Positions 45,697 to 58,268 are shown, counted from the first letter of the stretch. The stretch: DNA of 64,000 nt from Cyanobacteria bacterium CYA (GCA_008363215.1 RHKP01000011.1:124001-188000); one strand, 5' to 3'. Translations and numbers: made by a program. Notes: generated from the sequence alone by a model not told the origin.

Positions 45697-47623
45697 TCGT
45701 TGTCCTCAACTCGATGGACACAGTGTCGCCGGGCTTGTGTTCCAGCAGCAGCGGCATCCAGTCCTCCGGGCCGGTGACCGGTTTGCCGTTCCACGAGGTG
45801 ATGCGATCACCCGGTTGCAGCCCCGCCGCGGCGGCCGGCGAGCCGTCGATCACGCGGCTGACCAGCATACCCCGGTCCGATGCACCGGCGCTGGGCACGA
45901 TGCCCGAACGCACCTTCTGGTTCTTGTCGGCCTCATCCTTGGGCCGCCCGCGCGTCTTCCCGGTCCACGCGGGTCGCTCCAGCGAGATGGCCGCGTCAAA
46001 GGCGATGCGCGCAACCAGTTGCGCGATCTCCGCGCCGCCGTGTTCGTCCAGCAGGTCGGGGGTGTCGTAGGGCGTGTGATACTCCTCGTGCAGCCCGGTG
46101 AAGAAGAACACCGACGGCACGCCCTTGTCGAGAAAGGACGCGTGGTCGGAGCGGTCCATGCCGATCGAGTCGAGCGGGCGGGCATCGAGTCCCGATTCCG
46201 CCACGCGGGGCTCGATCAGGTCGGGCAGTTGCTTGCCCGACTCCATGCCGCCGATCTCCAGCCCGGAAGTGGCGCAACGCCCGATCATGTCCATGTTGAG
46301 CATCAGCACGTGCTGCTCGATCGGCGCGATCGGGTGCTCGACGTAGTGCAGCGAGCCCTTCATACCCATTTCCTCGGCCGTGAAGGCGAGAAAGAGTATC
46401 GATCGCGCCGCCTGACCCTCGGGCAGTTCGTCGTAGCGCCTGGAAAGCTGTTCGGCGCACAGGAGCAGCCCGGCGACGCCCGAGGCGTTGTCATCGGCCC
46501 CGGGGTGAACCTCACCCGTCCGGCTTTCGCCGGGTGTGCCCGGCCCCGGTAGGCCGGGTTCACGCCGCCCGAGATGGTCGTAGTGCGCACCGATGACGAT
46601 GAACTCGCCCGCCAGCGCCCCACGCCCGGTCAACACCGCGCCCACGTTGTCCGAAGTCAGCGTTCGCGCCTGCACCGACGTCTGCACCACGCTCGTCACG
46701 CCTTCGAGGTTCACCACCACGCCCTGCCTGTTGGCCAACCGGTAGAACTCCAAGAGCCCCCGATTCTGCGGGTCACCGGCGTGCAGCACCTCGTCGGCGA
46801 TCGCGCCCGGCAGGTACACCACGGGCACGTCGAACGGCTCCATCTGTTCGCGCACCGGGTCAGGCGTCGGGCGGTCCAACTCATCGAGGTCCGGCGGTGT
46901 GACGACCAGCACGGCCTTGGCGCCCCGACGCGTCACCGCGTTGATCTTCCGGTGCAACGGGGCCGCAAAACTCCAACCCTCGTCAGACCACAAACTTCGC
47001 CCCAGTTCGTCCATCGGCTCGTGGCTGAGCATGAGCACGACGCGGTCCGTAAAGTCCTCCGCCCCCGCAAAGCCAAGATAATTCCCGCCACCCGTCACGA
47101 TGGCATATCCCGCAAAGGTGCACGCCCCGCTGAAGCCCGCACTGCCGCTGTAGGGCGATACCACCGCGTCGGGCACCACCAGTACCCGCCCCTGCGGGAG
47201 CGCGAAGGAGACATGGGACTGGAGCGTGTCCACCTGCTCGCCCACCACGAGAGGCTGGCGGTACGGCGTCAGGGCAACCAGCCCCTCTGCGGGCGCCGCC
47301 TGCTCGAAGGCCGGTTCCAATCCCAGGCCCAGCAACGCATCCTCGATGTAGTCGGCCGCCTCGTCGGCGCCGGCGGTGCCGGGCGCCCGGCCCTCCCGTT
47401 GCGGGTCGGCCAGCCAGTTGGCGTGGCGTGCAAACGTCTGCGGCAGTTCGGCGATCTCCATCGCCTGCCGCTCGGCCCGTTCCTGCTCGCGGATGCGTCG
47501 TTCGGTGCGCGCTCGGCGGACGTCGGCATTCCGGGGCTGCTCCTGACGGGCAAATGCGCCGGGAACAGGCATCACCCCGCCCAGCAATGCCGCCGCGAAG
47601 ATCCACAGGCATTTGCGTGTCAT
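45518..47623 (-). CDS. Exported M28 peptidase with PA and PDZ domains
   Basis: This 701-residue protein has a signal peptide ([20 protein letters not shown]). A PA-like insert lies at about 110-290. The M28 zinc site is complete: [29 protein letters not shown] (catalytic Glu), MDMIGR and [10 protein letters not shown]-terminal PDZ domain follows near 595-665 ([21 protein letters not shown]). It would act as a periplasmic or secreted aminopeptidase. After GDTVSIEL the frame runs on for ~60 residues of low-complexity nonsense through the Nudix gene; an indel near 45700-45715 is likely, and another frame there stops in a GTGA overlap with the Nudix start. So the true C-terminus is uncertain. Confidence 0.87.
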   Translation of the reverse strand: MTRKCLWIFAAALLGGVMPVPGAFARQEQPRNADVRRARTERRIREQERAERQAMEIAELPQTFARHANWLADPQREGRAPGTAGADEAADYIEDALLGLGLEPAFEQAAPAEGLVALTPYRQPLVVGEQVDTLQSHVSFALPQGRVLVVPDAVVSPYSGSAGFSGACTFAGYAIVTGGGNYLGFAGAEDFTDRVVLMLSHEPMDELGRSLWSDEGWSFAAPLHRKINAVTRRGAKAVLVVTPPDLDELDRPTPDPVREQMEPFDVPVVYLPGAIADEVLHAGDPQNRGLLEFYRLANRQGVVVNLEGVTSVVQTSVQARTLTSDNVGAVLTGRGALAGEFIVIGAHYDHLGRREPGLPGPGTPGESRTGEVHPGADDNASGVAGLLLCAEQLSRRYDELPEGQAARSILFLAFTAEEMGMKGSLHYVEHPIAPIEQHVLMLNMDMIGRCATSGLEIGGMESGKQLPDLIEPRVAESGLDARPLDSIGMDRSDHASFLDKGVPSVFFFTGLHEEYHTPYDTPDLLDEHGGAEIAQLVARIAFDAAISLERPAWTGKTRGRPKDEADKNQKVRSGIVPSAGASDRGMLVSRVIDGSPAAAAGLQPGDRITSWNGKPVTGPEDWMPLLLEHKPGDTVSIELRTTSDRLPGASTGCQCRAIACGDHRVACAGTRARSSGAGTLDADADRQPPTLRWSHALVSLL

Positions 47624-47670
47624 GCGTGCAGTGTACAGGAGAACTGGTGGGGTTCGGCGCGGCGCTCTCC

Positions 47671-47676
47671 TACAGT
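47671..47676 (+). promoter_or_regulatory. Candidate -10 box for gcvP
   Basis: CTCCTACAGTTCC lies 42 bases upstream of the ATG at 47718 in the divergent gap with the peptidase. TACAGT matches the -10 consensus at four of six positions. The -35 region is not convincing. Confidence 0.3.
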
Positions 47677-47717
47677 TCCCTTCCGGATCAAACTCCGGAG
47701 TACAGGACCAGCCACGC

Positions 47718-50618
<2,901 letters not shown>

Positions 50619-50798
50619 ACCGCCTTCGTCCGCGTCTGACTGACCCGCGCTCGGGTCCGTGCTCGTGCGGCAACTCTGTCATCCGGGTTGCCGCTCTTGT
50701 CTGGTTCGGGGGTCCGACGTCAGCAGCGTTCAAAGCCGGACATTGCGGGCACGATTCGGCTGTCAGAGCAGCATACCGCTCGCTCGCGCCAAGCCCTC

Positions 50799-50866
50799 TG
50801 ATGACCCCCGCTTCGTGCCTTCGTGTCCGCTCCCTTGCTGGCGCTTCGGGCTCGTAAACTCCGCTC
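50799..50866. repeat. Dispersed intergenic repeat, copy 2 (YEPxAPARE type)
   Basis: This is the second copy of the block at 17675-17736, with the same order of GATGACC, CCCCGCTTCG, GCTCCCT and CGGGCTC elements. Read on the minus strand it spells YEPEAPARE. Like copy 1 it lies in a convergent gap, here between gcvP and the glucanase gene. The rest of the 267-base gap holds no gene. Confidence 0.6.
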
Positions 50867-50885
50867 CGTCTTGCCGTCTCTTCCC

Positions 50886-52337
50886 TCACGGGCATCCCGC
50901 CGCGAAGGCTGCCAGGAACTCCTGCACGTCAAAAAAGTTGAACTCGCCCTCGCCGGTCAGATCCGCCCCCGATGCCTGGGCGGCGAACGCCGCGAGGAAT
51001 GCCTGCACGTCAAAGAAGTCCAGCGTTCCGAACGGCCCCGCGAAGTCGGCTTGATTGCAGTTCCGCCCCGTCAACTCGAAGTAGTTGATGTTGAACGCCT
51101 GGCTCGAACCGGACCTGTTGGCCAGACGCATCACGTGCTCGCCCGCCGGCAGGTCGGCCCAACCGCTGATCGTCGTCCAGTTCTGCCATCCGCCTGTAAC
51201 GGGAACCGTCAGTGTCCCGCTCACCGGCAAGCCGTCGATCTCGAACCCGATGGTCCCGCCGGTGGTGTTGGACGCGACTCGCACCGACAGGTCATGGGTT
51301 CCGGCGTGCGCCACCTCAACGGCGTACTCCAGCCACTCGCCCTGGCACAGCCAACCGACGTTGTACCCGCCTTCACTGCACGGCTGAATGTCCACATCCA
51401 CGTCGCTGCGGTACGACGATCCGTTGTTGCCCGCGTCGCAGTCCTGATACGCCTCGCCGGGATACCCGACGTCGAAGTCTTCGGCCTCGATGCGCCCGGG
51501 GACCGGCGCGGGTTGCCCGCCAAAGGCCTGCTGTTCCACCCGATACACGCGCACCCAGTCCACCTGCAGGTCGGCCGGGAATGCCGTCGAGCCGTTGGGA
51601 TCCCCAGGCCAGTTGCCGCCCACCGCCAGGTTGAGCAGCAGATGAAACGGCGTATCGAACGGAGCCCGCGGATTCGTCGGGGCGGCGGTGGAATACCACG
51701 TCGAACTGCTCACCGAGTAATACTCCTGCCCGTCGACGAACCACCGGATCCAGTCGGGCGTCCACTCCGTCGCGTAGACGTGAAAGTCCTGCGAGAAATC
51801 GGTGCCCGACAGCGACCCGCTGTGCTGCACGTTGTTCGGCCAGTTGCCCCCGTGGTGAATCGTCCCGTGCGCACTGGTCGCCTGGTTGACCGTCTCGATG
51901 ATGTCGATCTCTCCGCTGGCCGCCCACTCGCCATAGGGCGAGTTCGTCGGCAGCATCCAGAACGCCGCCCACAGCCCTTGCCCCTTGGGAACCTTGATGC
52001 GTGCTTCCACGCGCCCGTAGCGGAACTCAAAGGCCCCCTGCGTGCGCAGGCGCGCCGACGAATAGGCGTACCCCTCGATAGGCAGGTCACGCGCCACGAT
52101 GTGCAGCAGCCCGTTCTGCACGTACGAGTTGTACGTGTAGGGCGTGTAGTACTGAAGTTCGTTGTTGCCCCAGCCGGCCGGCAGCCCGTAACCGGTGCCG
52201 TCGCCGATCTGGTGCTCCCACACCAGCGTGTCAATGACCGCGCCCTCGAACTCGTCCTCAAAGACCAGCGAATACTGGGCGAATGCCGGGGCGGCTCCGG
52301 CGAGCACTACAGCGATGGACATACGCATCGACTTCAT
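50886..52337 (-). CDS. Exported GH16 beta-glucanase with CBM6 and GC-ending dockerin
   Basis: This 483-residue protein has a signal peptide ending near APAFAQ. A GH16 domain spans about 22-270; the catalytic motif GEIDIIE is at 142-148 (nucleophile and acid/base Glu), with W-rich SPYGEWAA nearby, as in laminarinases (endo-1,3-beta-glucanases). A CBM6 follows at about 283-410 (RIEAEDFDVGYPGEAY). Two dockerin loops at about 428-483 (FGTLDFFD, DLTGEGEFNFFD) end AGCP. It lies 16 bases after the GH-A lipoprotein gene and is co-transcribed with it. It would cut beta-1,3-glucan such as laminarin outside the cell; the exact glucan is inferred. Confidence 0.93.
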   Translation of the reverse strand: MKSMRMSIAVVLAGAAPAFAQYSLVFEDEFEGAVIDTLVWEHQIGDGTGYGLPAGWGNNELQYYTPYTYNSYVQNGLLHIVARDLPIEGYAYSSARLRTQGAFEFRYGRVEARIKVPKGQGLWAAFWMLPTNSPYGEWAASGEIDIIETVNQATSAHGTIHHGGNWPNNVQHSGSLSGTDFSQDFHVYATEWTPDWIRWFVDGQEYYSVSSSTWYSTAAPTNPRAPFDTPFHLLLNLAVGGNWPGDPNGSTAFPADLQVDWVRVYRVEQQAFGGQPAPVPGRIEAEDFDVGYPGEAYQDCDAGNNGSSYRSDVDVDIQPCSEGGYNVGWLCQGEWLEYAVEVAHAGTHDLSVRVASNTTGGTIGFEIDGLPVSGTLTVPVTGGWQNWTTISGWADLPAGEHVMRLANRSGSSQAFNINYFELTGRNCNQADFAGPFGTLDFFDVQAFLAAFAAQASGADLTGEGEFNFFDVQEFLAAFAAGCP

Positions 52338-52353
52338 GTGGTCCCCTCGACTC

Positions 52354-53628
52354 TCACTCTACTTGTTCGGCTTGCACAAGGAAAGGGATGTTGGCGGTTC
52401 CCGCACCTCCGTGGTCATCAAACACTGTGACATACAGCCGGTACGCGCCCGGCTCACCCGGGGCCCGCACAACCGCACCCTCGGGCCCCGATTCCATGAT
52501 CGCTCCGGGAATATCGGGCGTGCCCTGCTCTGCGTCCCCGCCGCTCTTCGGATCCGTCGACTCCGGGCGAACCACCCAGACCATTCGCAATGCCTTGCCC
52601 TCAGGATCGCTCGACTGGCAGGTTGCCCGGAACGTCTGCCTGGGCGCGAACACCGGGCCCGCGTCGAGCGACAGATGGTGAACCGCGGGCGCCACATCCG
52701 CCGGGGGCCTGCCGGTCCAGAGTTCCTGCATCACGTCCACCGCCGCCGTCCGTTCGCCGCTCTCCAGGAACATCCCGAACCACGTCGGCGTGGTCTCCTG
52801 CTTGTGTCCCCACATGAACGCGTACGACCCCAGACACCGCCCCGGCATCTCGGCCATCACGCCCTGAGTCTGCGCACGCAGGTACATCGAGGCCTTGTCG
52901 GCGCTCGACGGCTCGTAGGGCGCGCCCCAAGGCGTGTGCCCTCCCTCCCAGTGCCCGATGGGACCGAACTCCGTGAGCACGTAGGGCCCCGTCCAGCCCT
53001 GCGCGCTGAGGCGCTTCGGCAGCGACGGCGCACCGCCATACGAGTTGATTCCGAGCACGTCGATGCTCGGACAGCCCTCTCGCAATCGCCTGGCCTTGTC
53101 CTGCCCGATCTCTGCGATCACCGCCATCCGCGGGTGGTGGGGGTCGAGTTGCCGGGTGAGCGCCGCTGCCTCTTCGATCGCACGCAGCGCCTTGTCCATG
53201 TCTCCTGCCAGTTCGATCTCGTTGCCCAGTGCCCACATCAGCACCGCCGGGTGGTCGCGGTACTTGAGCACGCAGGTACGGACCTTTTCGAGTTGCGTGC
53301 GTCGCACTTGCGGGTCGTCGTAGTCAAACCCGTGCCGCTCGTGTTCGAGCCAGATTCCCACGGTGACCGACAGACCGTGCCGGTGGGCTTCGTCGAGCAG
53401 GTCGTCGATGTCCATCGCGTCCCAGGTGCGGATGGAGTTGCCGCCGATGCTTGCCAGGGTCTCCAACCGGTCCCGACCGGCCGCTCCGCGGATCACGTAG
53501 GGCAAGCCGTCGCGGACGAGTTCCCAGCGCCCGGGCCGACCGGCCAGTCGCACGCTCGAACTCGACCCGTCGGCGCAAGCCCCCAGAAGGAGGAATGTGA
53601 TCAGCAGGATCAGGCCCAGTTCGCCCAA
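52354..53628 (-). CDS. Lipoprotein glycoside hydrolase, clan GH-A TIM barrel
   Basis: The 424-residue protein from TTG 53628 has a lipoprotein signal with lipobox LLGAC (Cys 18). The TIM barrel carries the clan GH-A acid/base motif WALGNEIE (Glu 137) and the nucleophile motif VLTEFGPIG (Glu 220), 83 residues apart as expected. A C-terminal Ig/fibronectin-like domain starts near 335. It does not match a family I can name with certainty; GH2-type TIM barrels are the closest by eye. The start is uncertain: an ATG at 53778 is possible, but it would place the lipobox 70 residues in. It is followed closely by the GH16 glucanase, so it probably trims glucan oligomers. Confidence 0.82.
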   Translation of the reverse strand: MGELGLILLITFLLLGACADGSSSSVRLAGRPGRWELVRDGLPYVIRGAAGRDRLETLASIGGNSIRTWDAMDIDDLLDEAHRHGLSVTVGIWLEHERHGFDYDDPQVRRTQLEKVRTCVLKYRDHPAVLMWALGNEIELAGDMDKALRAIEEAAALTRQLDPHHPRMAVIAEIGQDKARRLREGCPSIDVLGINSYGGAPSLPKRLSAQGWTGPYVLTEFGPIGHWEGGHTPWGAPYEPSSADKASMYLRAQTQGVMAEMPGRCLGSYAFMWGHKQETTPTWFGMFLESGERTAAVDVMQELWTGRPPADVAPAVHHLSLDAGPVFAPRQTFRATCQSSDPEGKALRMVWVVRPESTDPKSGGDAEQGTPDIPGAIMESGPEGAVVRAPGEPGAYRLYVTVFDDHGGAGTANIPFLVQAEQVE

Positions 53629-53659
53629 GAACGCCCGATAACTCGTGAGATATCTTTTC

Positions 53660-53672
53660 TGAAACAGTTTCT
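53660..53672. promoter_or_regulatory. Candidate LacI-family operator 2
   Basis: TGAAACAGTTTCT contains the perfect inverted pair GAAAC/GTTTC around one base, close to the TGAAAC...GTTTCA operators of LacI-family regulators. It lies about 32 bases ahead of the TTG start of the GH-A lipoprotein on the minus strand. The LacI-type gene is at 54904. Confidence 0.4.
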
Positions 53673-53795
53673 GAGCCCGTCTCAGGCAGGCGCATGGGCG
53701 GGTCGGAGGTTCTTTCCAGCCCTTCCGTCGCGGGGAATCCGAAGCAAGACAGGCATTTGGGCGGATGAACGTGCGCATGACCGACTCTGTGGGGG

Positions 53796-53824
53796 TTGCA
53801 ATCCAGACCCCGATCGCAGAGAAT
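53796..53824 (+). promoter_or_regulatory. Candidate sigma-70 promoter for the sugar transport arm
   Basis: TTGCAA at 53796-53801 is spaced exactly 17 bases from GAGAAT at 53819-53824. The predicted start falls within the candidate operator at 53833-53844, 53 bases before the pseudopilin start. Confidence 0.45.
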
Positions 53825-53832
53825 ACCGTAAC

Positions 53833-53844
53833 TGTACCGGTAAA
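53833..53844. promoter_or_regulatory. Candidate LacI-family operator 1
   Basis: TGTACCGGTAAA contains the perfect palindrome TACCGGTA with the central CCGG step typical of LacI/GalR operators. It lies just downstream of a candidate -10 box, where a bound repressor would block transcription. It sits between the two arms of the glucan locus, so it could control both. Confidence 0.45.
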
Positions 53845-53876
53845 CCAAGTCGCTTGCTTCACGGCGGAGTCAGCAC

Positions 53877-54866
53877 ATGGAAACCAGGCCGAGCGCCCGC
53901 ACTGCATCCCGCCTTCGAGGATTCACACTCATCGAGTTGCTGGTGGTCATCGCCATCATCGCTCTGCTGATCGGGATCCTCCTCCCCGCCCTGAGTCGCG
54001 CCCGCGACGCCGGACGCGACATGGTGTGCAAGTCGAACATCAAGCAGTTGTCCCTCGCGGCCGTGGTCTACGCCAACGACTTTCAGGGCGCGTTTCCCAC
54101 CATCCTGGCCGGCTCGATCGTGATCGACCCGGAGAACGGAAAGCGCAACCTGCTGTGGTACGACGTCAACCGCATCGGGCGCTACCTGCCTCAGGAAGAC
54201 TTCTCCAACCTCGCCTGGAACAACCAGGAGAACCAGACGGTCGGCGGCGGTGTGGTTTCCTGTCCCAATCATCCGCAGGCCGGTCGCTCGTACACCATGA
54301 ACTACTGGGCGGCCTCCGCGGCTGAGTACGAGCCCAACTGGTCCACCGGCACGCTCCGCTTCTTCAAGCCCGGGCAGTACGCAGCCAACACGACGACCTA
54401 TCGCAAGGGCCGCGCGTTCAACAACGCAGTTGACGAGTCGTTCAAGATGATGCTCTTTGCCGAGGCTTGGGGACTGTGGCGCAGCCAGGTGGCAACCCTC
54501 AGCGGCGACACGAACTACTTCACCAACGGAAGCATCGGCTCGACCGATCTGCCCGGGCAGCGCTTCGGCGGGGGCACCGGTGTGCCGTCGTCCCGCTTCA
54601 ACATCGGCAACTGGCAGGCCGGCACACGCCCGCCGGAGTTTGAAAACACCGGCTCGCCGACCTCGTACCTGCCGTACTACCGGCATCCGAAGCGCCAGGC
54701 GGATACTTATGACATCATCGGCGGAGCCAACATCGGCTTCGTCGACGGACACGTGGCCCAGTTCTCTCCCGATCAACTCATCAAGGACACGACGACCGGG
54801 CAGAGCAGTTATGAGGTATTGTGGTCCCCGATGGATCGCGCGTTGGAGGACGACCTCGACCCGTGA
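53877..54866 (+). CDS. Type II pseudopilin-like protein (DUF1559-like)
   Basis: This 329-residue protein has a textbook prepilin leader, [20 protein letters not shown], with cleavage after Gly 15 and Glu 5 of the mature part intact. The body has [28 protein letters not shown] and the C-terminal [12 protein letters not shown] motif; the His usually ten residues before this DG is Ile. Such proteins are abundant in planctomycetes, and their role is not established. The ATG at 53877 follows a GGCGGAG site. It is first in a plus-strand unit with the LacI regulator and sugar transporter, so a role at the surface during glycan use is possible. Confidence 0.9.
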   Translation: METRPSARTASRLRGFTLIELLVVIAIIALLIGILLPALSRARDAGRDMVCKSNIKQLSLAAVVYANDFQGAFPTILAGSIVIDPENGKRNLLWYDVNRIGRYLPQEDFSNLAWNNQENQTVGGGVVSCPNHPQAGRSYTMNYWAASAAEYEPNWSTGTLRFFKPGQYAANTTTYRKGRAFNNAVDESFKMMLFAEAWGLWRSQVATLSGDTNYFTNGSIGSTDLPGQRFGGGTGVPSSRFNIGNWQAGTRPPEFENTGSPTSYLPYYRHPKRQADTYDIIGGANIGFVDGHVAQFSPDQLIKDTTTGQSSYEVLWSPMDRALEDDLDP

Positions 54867-54903
54867 TGCTCCCGGGACGCTCGGCGGAAAGGACGCAAGG
54901 CTC

Positions 54904-55953
54904 ATGTCGTCGGTGCGGAAGATCGCCAGTTCGCTGGGAGTTTCAGTCGCGACGGTGTCGCGCGCGCTCAACAACCACCCCGACGTCAGCGCCGAGACCC
55001 GCCAGCGCGTGCTCGAGGCCGCCCAGACCGCCGGTTACCTCCCACAGGTCGGCAAGCGCCAACTCACCACCATCGGACTGGCCTATCCCACCAGCCCCGT
55101 GCGCCCCGACTACGGCACCTTCGAGTCGATGCTGCTGGCCGGCATCGTCCGCGGGGCCAACGAACGCCGCTTCGACGTCACCATCATCAACCTCGAACAG
55201 GACCGCGACCCGCTGGAGAGTTACACCCAGTTTTTCCACCGCAAGGGCGTCCGCGGCGTGGTGATTCGCTCCCTCGAAGCCACGCCGCGCCTCGCGGCCG
55301 ACATCGCCGAAGAGCGATTCCCCTGCATCCTCGTCGCTGACCGCAGCGATGATCCCCGCGTCAACTTCATCGACAGTGACTCCAGGGGCGCCAGCCGCCA
55401 GGCCGTGGACCACCTCATCCAACTCGGACATACGCGCATCGGACTGGCCATCCACAACGTGCTTGACTCGGACCACCAGGATCGCGAATCCGGCTATGAA
55501 GAGGCACTCTGCGACGCCGGCATCCGGCGCGACCCGCACATGACCGTCCGCGCCCCGGCCAGCCCCGAGGGCGGAGCCATGATGCTCAACCGCCTGCTCG
55601 AGCACGAGAACCCGCCGACCGCCATCTACTTCACCAACCCCCTTTCCACGGTGGGCGCCCTGCACCGATGCCTGCAACTGGGCATCCGCGTGCCCAAGGA
55701 TCTGTCCATCGTCGGTTTCGACGACGGCGATGTGCGCCTGCGCACCTTCCCCAACTTCACGGCCGTCTGTCAGGACGCCCACGCCCTTGGCATGGAGGCC
55801 GCCCGCTGGCTGACGCGTTCGCTGGCCTCCGATCCGCCGACTGTCTTCCGTGAACTGCGCCAGACGCGTTTTGCCGTGCACGAGAGCACGGGCCTGCGTC
55901 CGGTCACGGCTGTGCGCCTCGTCGGCCCGTACGAAGTCAAGCGCGAGATATGA
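54904..55953 (+). CDS. LacI family transcriptional regulator
   Basis: This 349-residue protein has an N-terminal helix-turn-helix (RKIASSLGVSVATVSRALNN) with the hinge helix, then a periplasmic-binding-like sugar sensor (IGLAYPTSPV, FIDSDSRGASRQAVDHLI, LGHTRIG, LSIVGFDDGD). It would repress the glucan genes until a sugar ligand binds. Candidate operators lie at 53833-53844 and 53660-53672. It is 37 bases behind the pseudopilin and 57 bases ahead of the binding-protein gene. The ligand is inferred to be a glucan-derived sugar. Confidence 0.95.
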   Translation: MSSVRKIASSLGVSVATVSRALNNHPDVSAETRQRVLEAAQTAGYLPQVGKRQLTTIGLAYPTSPVRPDYGTFESMLLAGIVRGANERRFDVTIINLEQDRDPLESYTQFFHRKGVRGVVIRSLEATPRLAADIAEERFPCILVADRSDDPRVNFIDSDSRGASRQAVDHLIQLGHTRIGLAIHNVLDSDHQDRESGYEEALCDAGIRRDPHMTVRAPASPEGGAMMLNRLLEHENPPTAIYFTNPLSTVGALHRCLQLGIRVPKDLSIVGFDDGDVRLRTFPNFTAVCQDAHALGMEAARWLTRSLASDPPTVFRELRQTRFAVHESTGLRPVTAVRLVGPYEVKREI

Positions 55954-56010
55954 TGCCGGCAACGGCGCGTTGGCGCCGGATTGGCCGCCGACGCGGCCGG
56001 TGGAGCAGGC

Positions 56011-57390
56011 GTGCTCGATCTGCAATGGACTCGCAACTTCTCGCTCGGCACGATTGTCATCGCGCTGCTCGCCGCGCTCTCCAGCCTCACCGTGCTCCTG
56101 TGGAAACCCTCACAGCGCGACGGGCTCGATATGTGGCTCTTTTCCCTCGAACACGAAGCCCTGTATCGCACAGTCGTCGCCGATCGTGACACCGCCGGGC
56201 AGACCCACGTTCGCCTGCGTGTCCTCTCCATGCCGGCGCTCGAACGACGCATGCTCTCCGGCTTCTTCGGCGGGCTGCCCACCGCCGACCTGCTCGAAGT
56301 CGAGCGGCAGATCGCCGGACGCGCCTTCACCGGGCCCATTGAAAACGTCGGCTTCGTCGACCTGACCGATCGACTCCGCACCACCGGGCTCATCGATCAG
56401 ATCAACCCCCCGTCCTTCAGCCCCTGGACCAATCGAGGGCGCATCTTCGGGCTGCCCCACGACGTGCATCCCGTCATGCTCGGCTACCGTGCCGACATCG
56501 TCGAGGCCGCCGGCCTTGATGTCTCGCAGATCGAAACCTGGGACGACTTCGCCCGCGTGCTGCGCCCGCTCATGACCGATGACGACGCCGATGGGCACCC
56601 CGATCGCTATCTCATGGGCCTGTGGGAATCCGACGCCGACCGGCTCGACACCCTTCTGCTCCAGGCCGGCGGGCGCTACTTCGACGACGCCGGCGCCTGC
56701 GTCATGGATGACGAAGTCAACGTCCGCGCACTGGCAACCATGGTCTCGTGGTTCACCGGGCCGGCCCCCTTCGCCACCGACGTGCCCGACTTCTCCGCGG
56801 GCGGCAACAAGTTGAAGGAAGACGGGTACGCCATCGCCTTCCTCGTGCCCGACTGGATGTGCAACATCTGGCGCATGCAGATGCCCGGGCTGGCGGGCAA
56901 GGTCAAACTCATGCCCCTTCCGGCCTTTGAGCCCGGCGGACGGCGCACCAGCGTCTGGGGCGGCACCATGCTGGGCATCCCGAAGACAGCCCGCTCGTTC
57001 GAGGAATCGTGGGACGTGGCCGTCGACTTCTACTTCTCGGAGAAACTCGCGAAGGAGTTGTACTCGCGCAACGACATCATCACGCCGGTGCGCTCGCACT
57101 GGGATGATCCGATCTTCGACGCGCCGGACCCGTTCTTCTCCGGGCAGGCCAAGGGGCGCATGTATATCGAACTGGCGCCGCAGGTGCCGCTGCGCACCTC
57201 GTCGCCGTACTACAAACTGGCGCGCGACAGTTTCCGCGACGCTGCCGCCGCCGTGGCCGAGTGGGCCCGCGCCACCGGCGCCGCCGGGCCCGATGGCCTG
57301 CTGGACAGGTGTCGTCAGGAACTCGCCCGCGCTCGCGCCGTCGTCAATCGACAGATGGGCCGCAACGTCTTCCTTGAGGTAAACCAGTGA
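56011..57390 (+). CDS. Sugar ABC transporter substrate-binding protein
   Basis: This protein of about 459 residues belongs to the MalE-type extracellular binding family (LGYRADIVEAAGLDVSQIETWDDF, YAIAFLVPDWMCNIW, VWGGTMLGIPKTAR). Instead of a cleavable lipobox it has a hydrophobic N-terminal anchor (about 12-31), which is unusual. GTG 56011 is chosen because a GGAG site sits five bases before it; TTG 55981 lacks one. The stop overlaps the next permease start (GTGA). It would deliver glucan-derived oligosaccharides to the permeases. Confidence 0.9.
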   Translation: MLDLQWTRNFSLGTIVIALLAALSSLTVLLWKPSQRDGLDMWLFSLEHEALYRTVVADRDTAGQTHVRLRVLSMPALERRMLSGFFGGLPTADLLEVERQIAGRAFTGPIENVGFVDLTDRLRTTGLIDQINPPSFSPWTNRGRIFGLPHDVHPVMLGYRADIVEAAGLDVSQIETWDDFARVLRPLMTDDDADGHPDRYLMGLWESDADRLDTLLLQAGGRYFDDAGACVMDDEVNVRALATMVSWFTGPAPFATDVPDFSAGGNKLKEDGYAIAFLVPDWMCNIWRMQMPGLAGKVKLMPLPAFEPGGRRTSVWGGTMLGIPKTARSFEESWDVAVDFYFSEKLAKELYSRNDIITPVRSHWDDPIFDAPDPFFSGQAKGRMYIELAPQVPLRTSSPYYKLARDSFRDAAAAVAEWARATGAAGPDGLLDRCRQELARARAVVNRQMGRNVFLEVNQ

Positions 57391-58268
57391 GCGTCACCTG
57401 CGCCAGCCGCATGCGCCGGGCCGGGTACACCCTGCTCGCGCCGTTCCTCGGCGCGTTTGTCATCTTCCTCGTCCTCCCGCTGGCCCAGGCCGGGCGCCTG
57501 GCCCTTGAGCAGACCTATGGCCCGCAGGCCTCCAGGTTCGTCCTCTTCGACAACTTCGTCAACCTCGCCGCCGATCCGCTCTTCTGGAAGGCTGTGGGAA
57601 ACACGCTGGTCTACACCGCAGGCACCATCCTCATCCAGTTGCCGCTCGCGCTCAGCCTGGCACTGCTGCTCAACCACCCTCGCCTGCGCGGTCGGGCGAT
57701 CTATCGCCTCATCTTCTTCAGCCCCCAACTCATGGGCATGGTCTTTGTCGCCATGCTCGCCGGGCTCATGTTCGAGAAACGCTCCGGCTTGATCAACCGC
57801 GCCCTGCACGCGCTGGTCGGCTTCGACCTCGACTTCGCCTGGCTCCAAGTCTACATCATGCCGGCCATGGTCATCACGACCCTGTGGATGTATGTCGGCT
57901 TCAACATGATCTACTTCCTCGCGGCCCTCCAGAACGTTGAACGTTCGCTCGTCGAGGCTGCCTCGGTCGACGGCGCCGGCCCGTGGGCGCGCTTCCGGCA
58001 CGTCACCATTCAGGCCATCCGCCCCGTCGGCTCCTTCGTCGTCCTGCTCAGCATCATCGGGAGTCTGCAACTCTTTGAACTGCCCTACGTCATGCTCAGC
58101 GCCACCGCCGGCCCGCAGAATCGCGGGCTGACTATCGTCATGTACCTCTACCAGAACGGCTTTGAAGTCGGCGACCTCGGCTACGCCAGCGCCATCGGCT
58201 GGGTGCTCGGGTTCATCCTCGTCGCCGTCGCCGCCGTCCAGGTGCGCGTCGCGCAGGAGCGCGCATGA
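57387..58268 (+). CDS. Sugar ABC transporter permease, MalF-like
   Basis: This 293-residue inner-membrane protein has six predicted helices. The EAA loop VEAASVDGAGPWARFRHVTI marks the contact with the ATPase. It starts at GTG 57387, overlapping the binding-protein stop, and its own stop overlaps the next permease (ATGA). No ATP-binding gene is in the window; a shared MsmK/UgpC-type ATPase elsewhere is expected. Confidence 0.92.
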   Translation: MSVTCASRMRRAGYTLLAPFLGAFVIFLVLPLAQAGRLALEQTYGPQASRFVLFDNFVNLAADPLFWKAVGNTLVYTAGTILIQLPLALSLALLLNHPRLRGRAIYRLIFFSPQLMGMVFVAMLAGLMFEKRSGLINRALHALVGFDLDFAWLQVYIMPAMVITTLWMYVGFNMIYFLAALQNVERSLVEAASVDGAGPWARFRHVTIQAIRPVGSFVVLLSIIGSLQLFELPYVMLSATAGPQNRGLTIVMYLYQNGFEVGDLGYASAIGWVLGFILVAVAAVQVRVAQERA

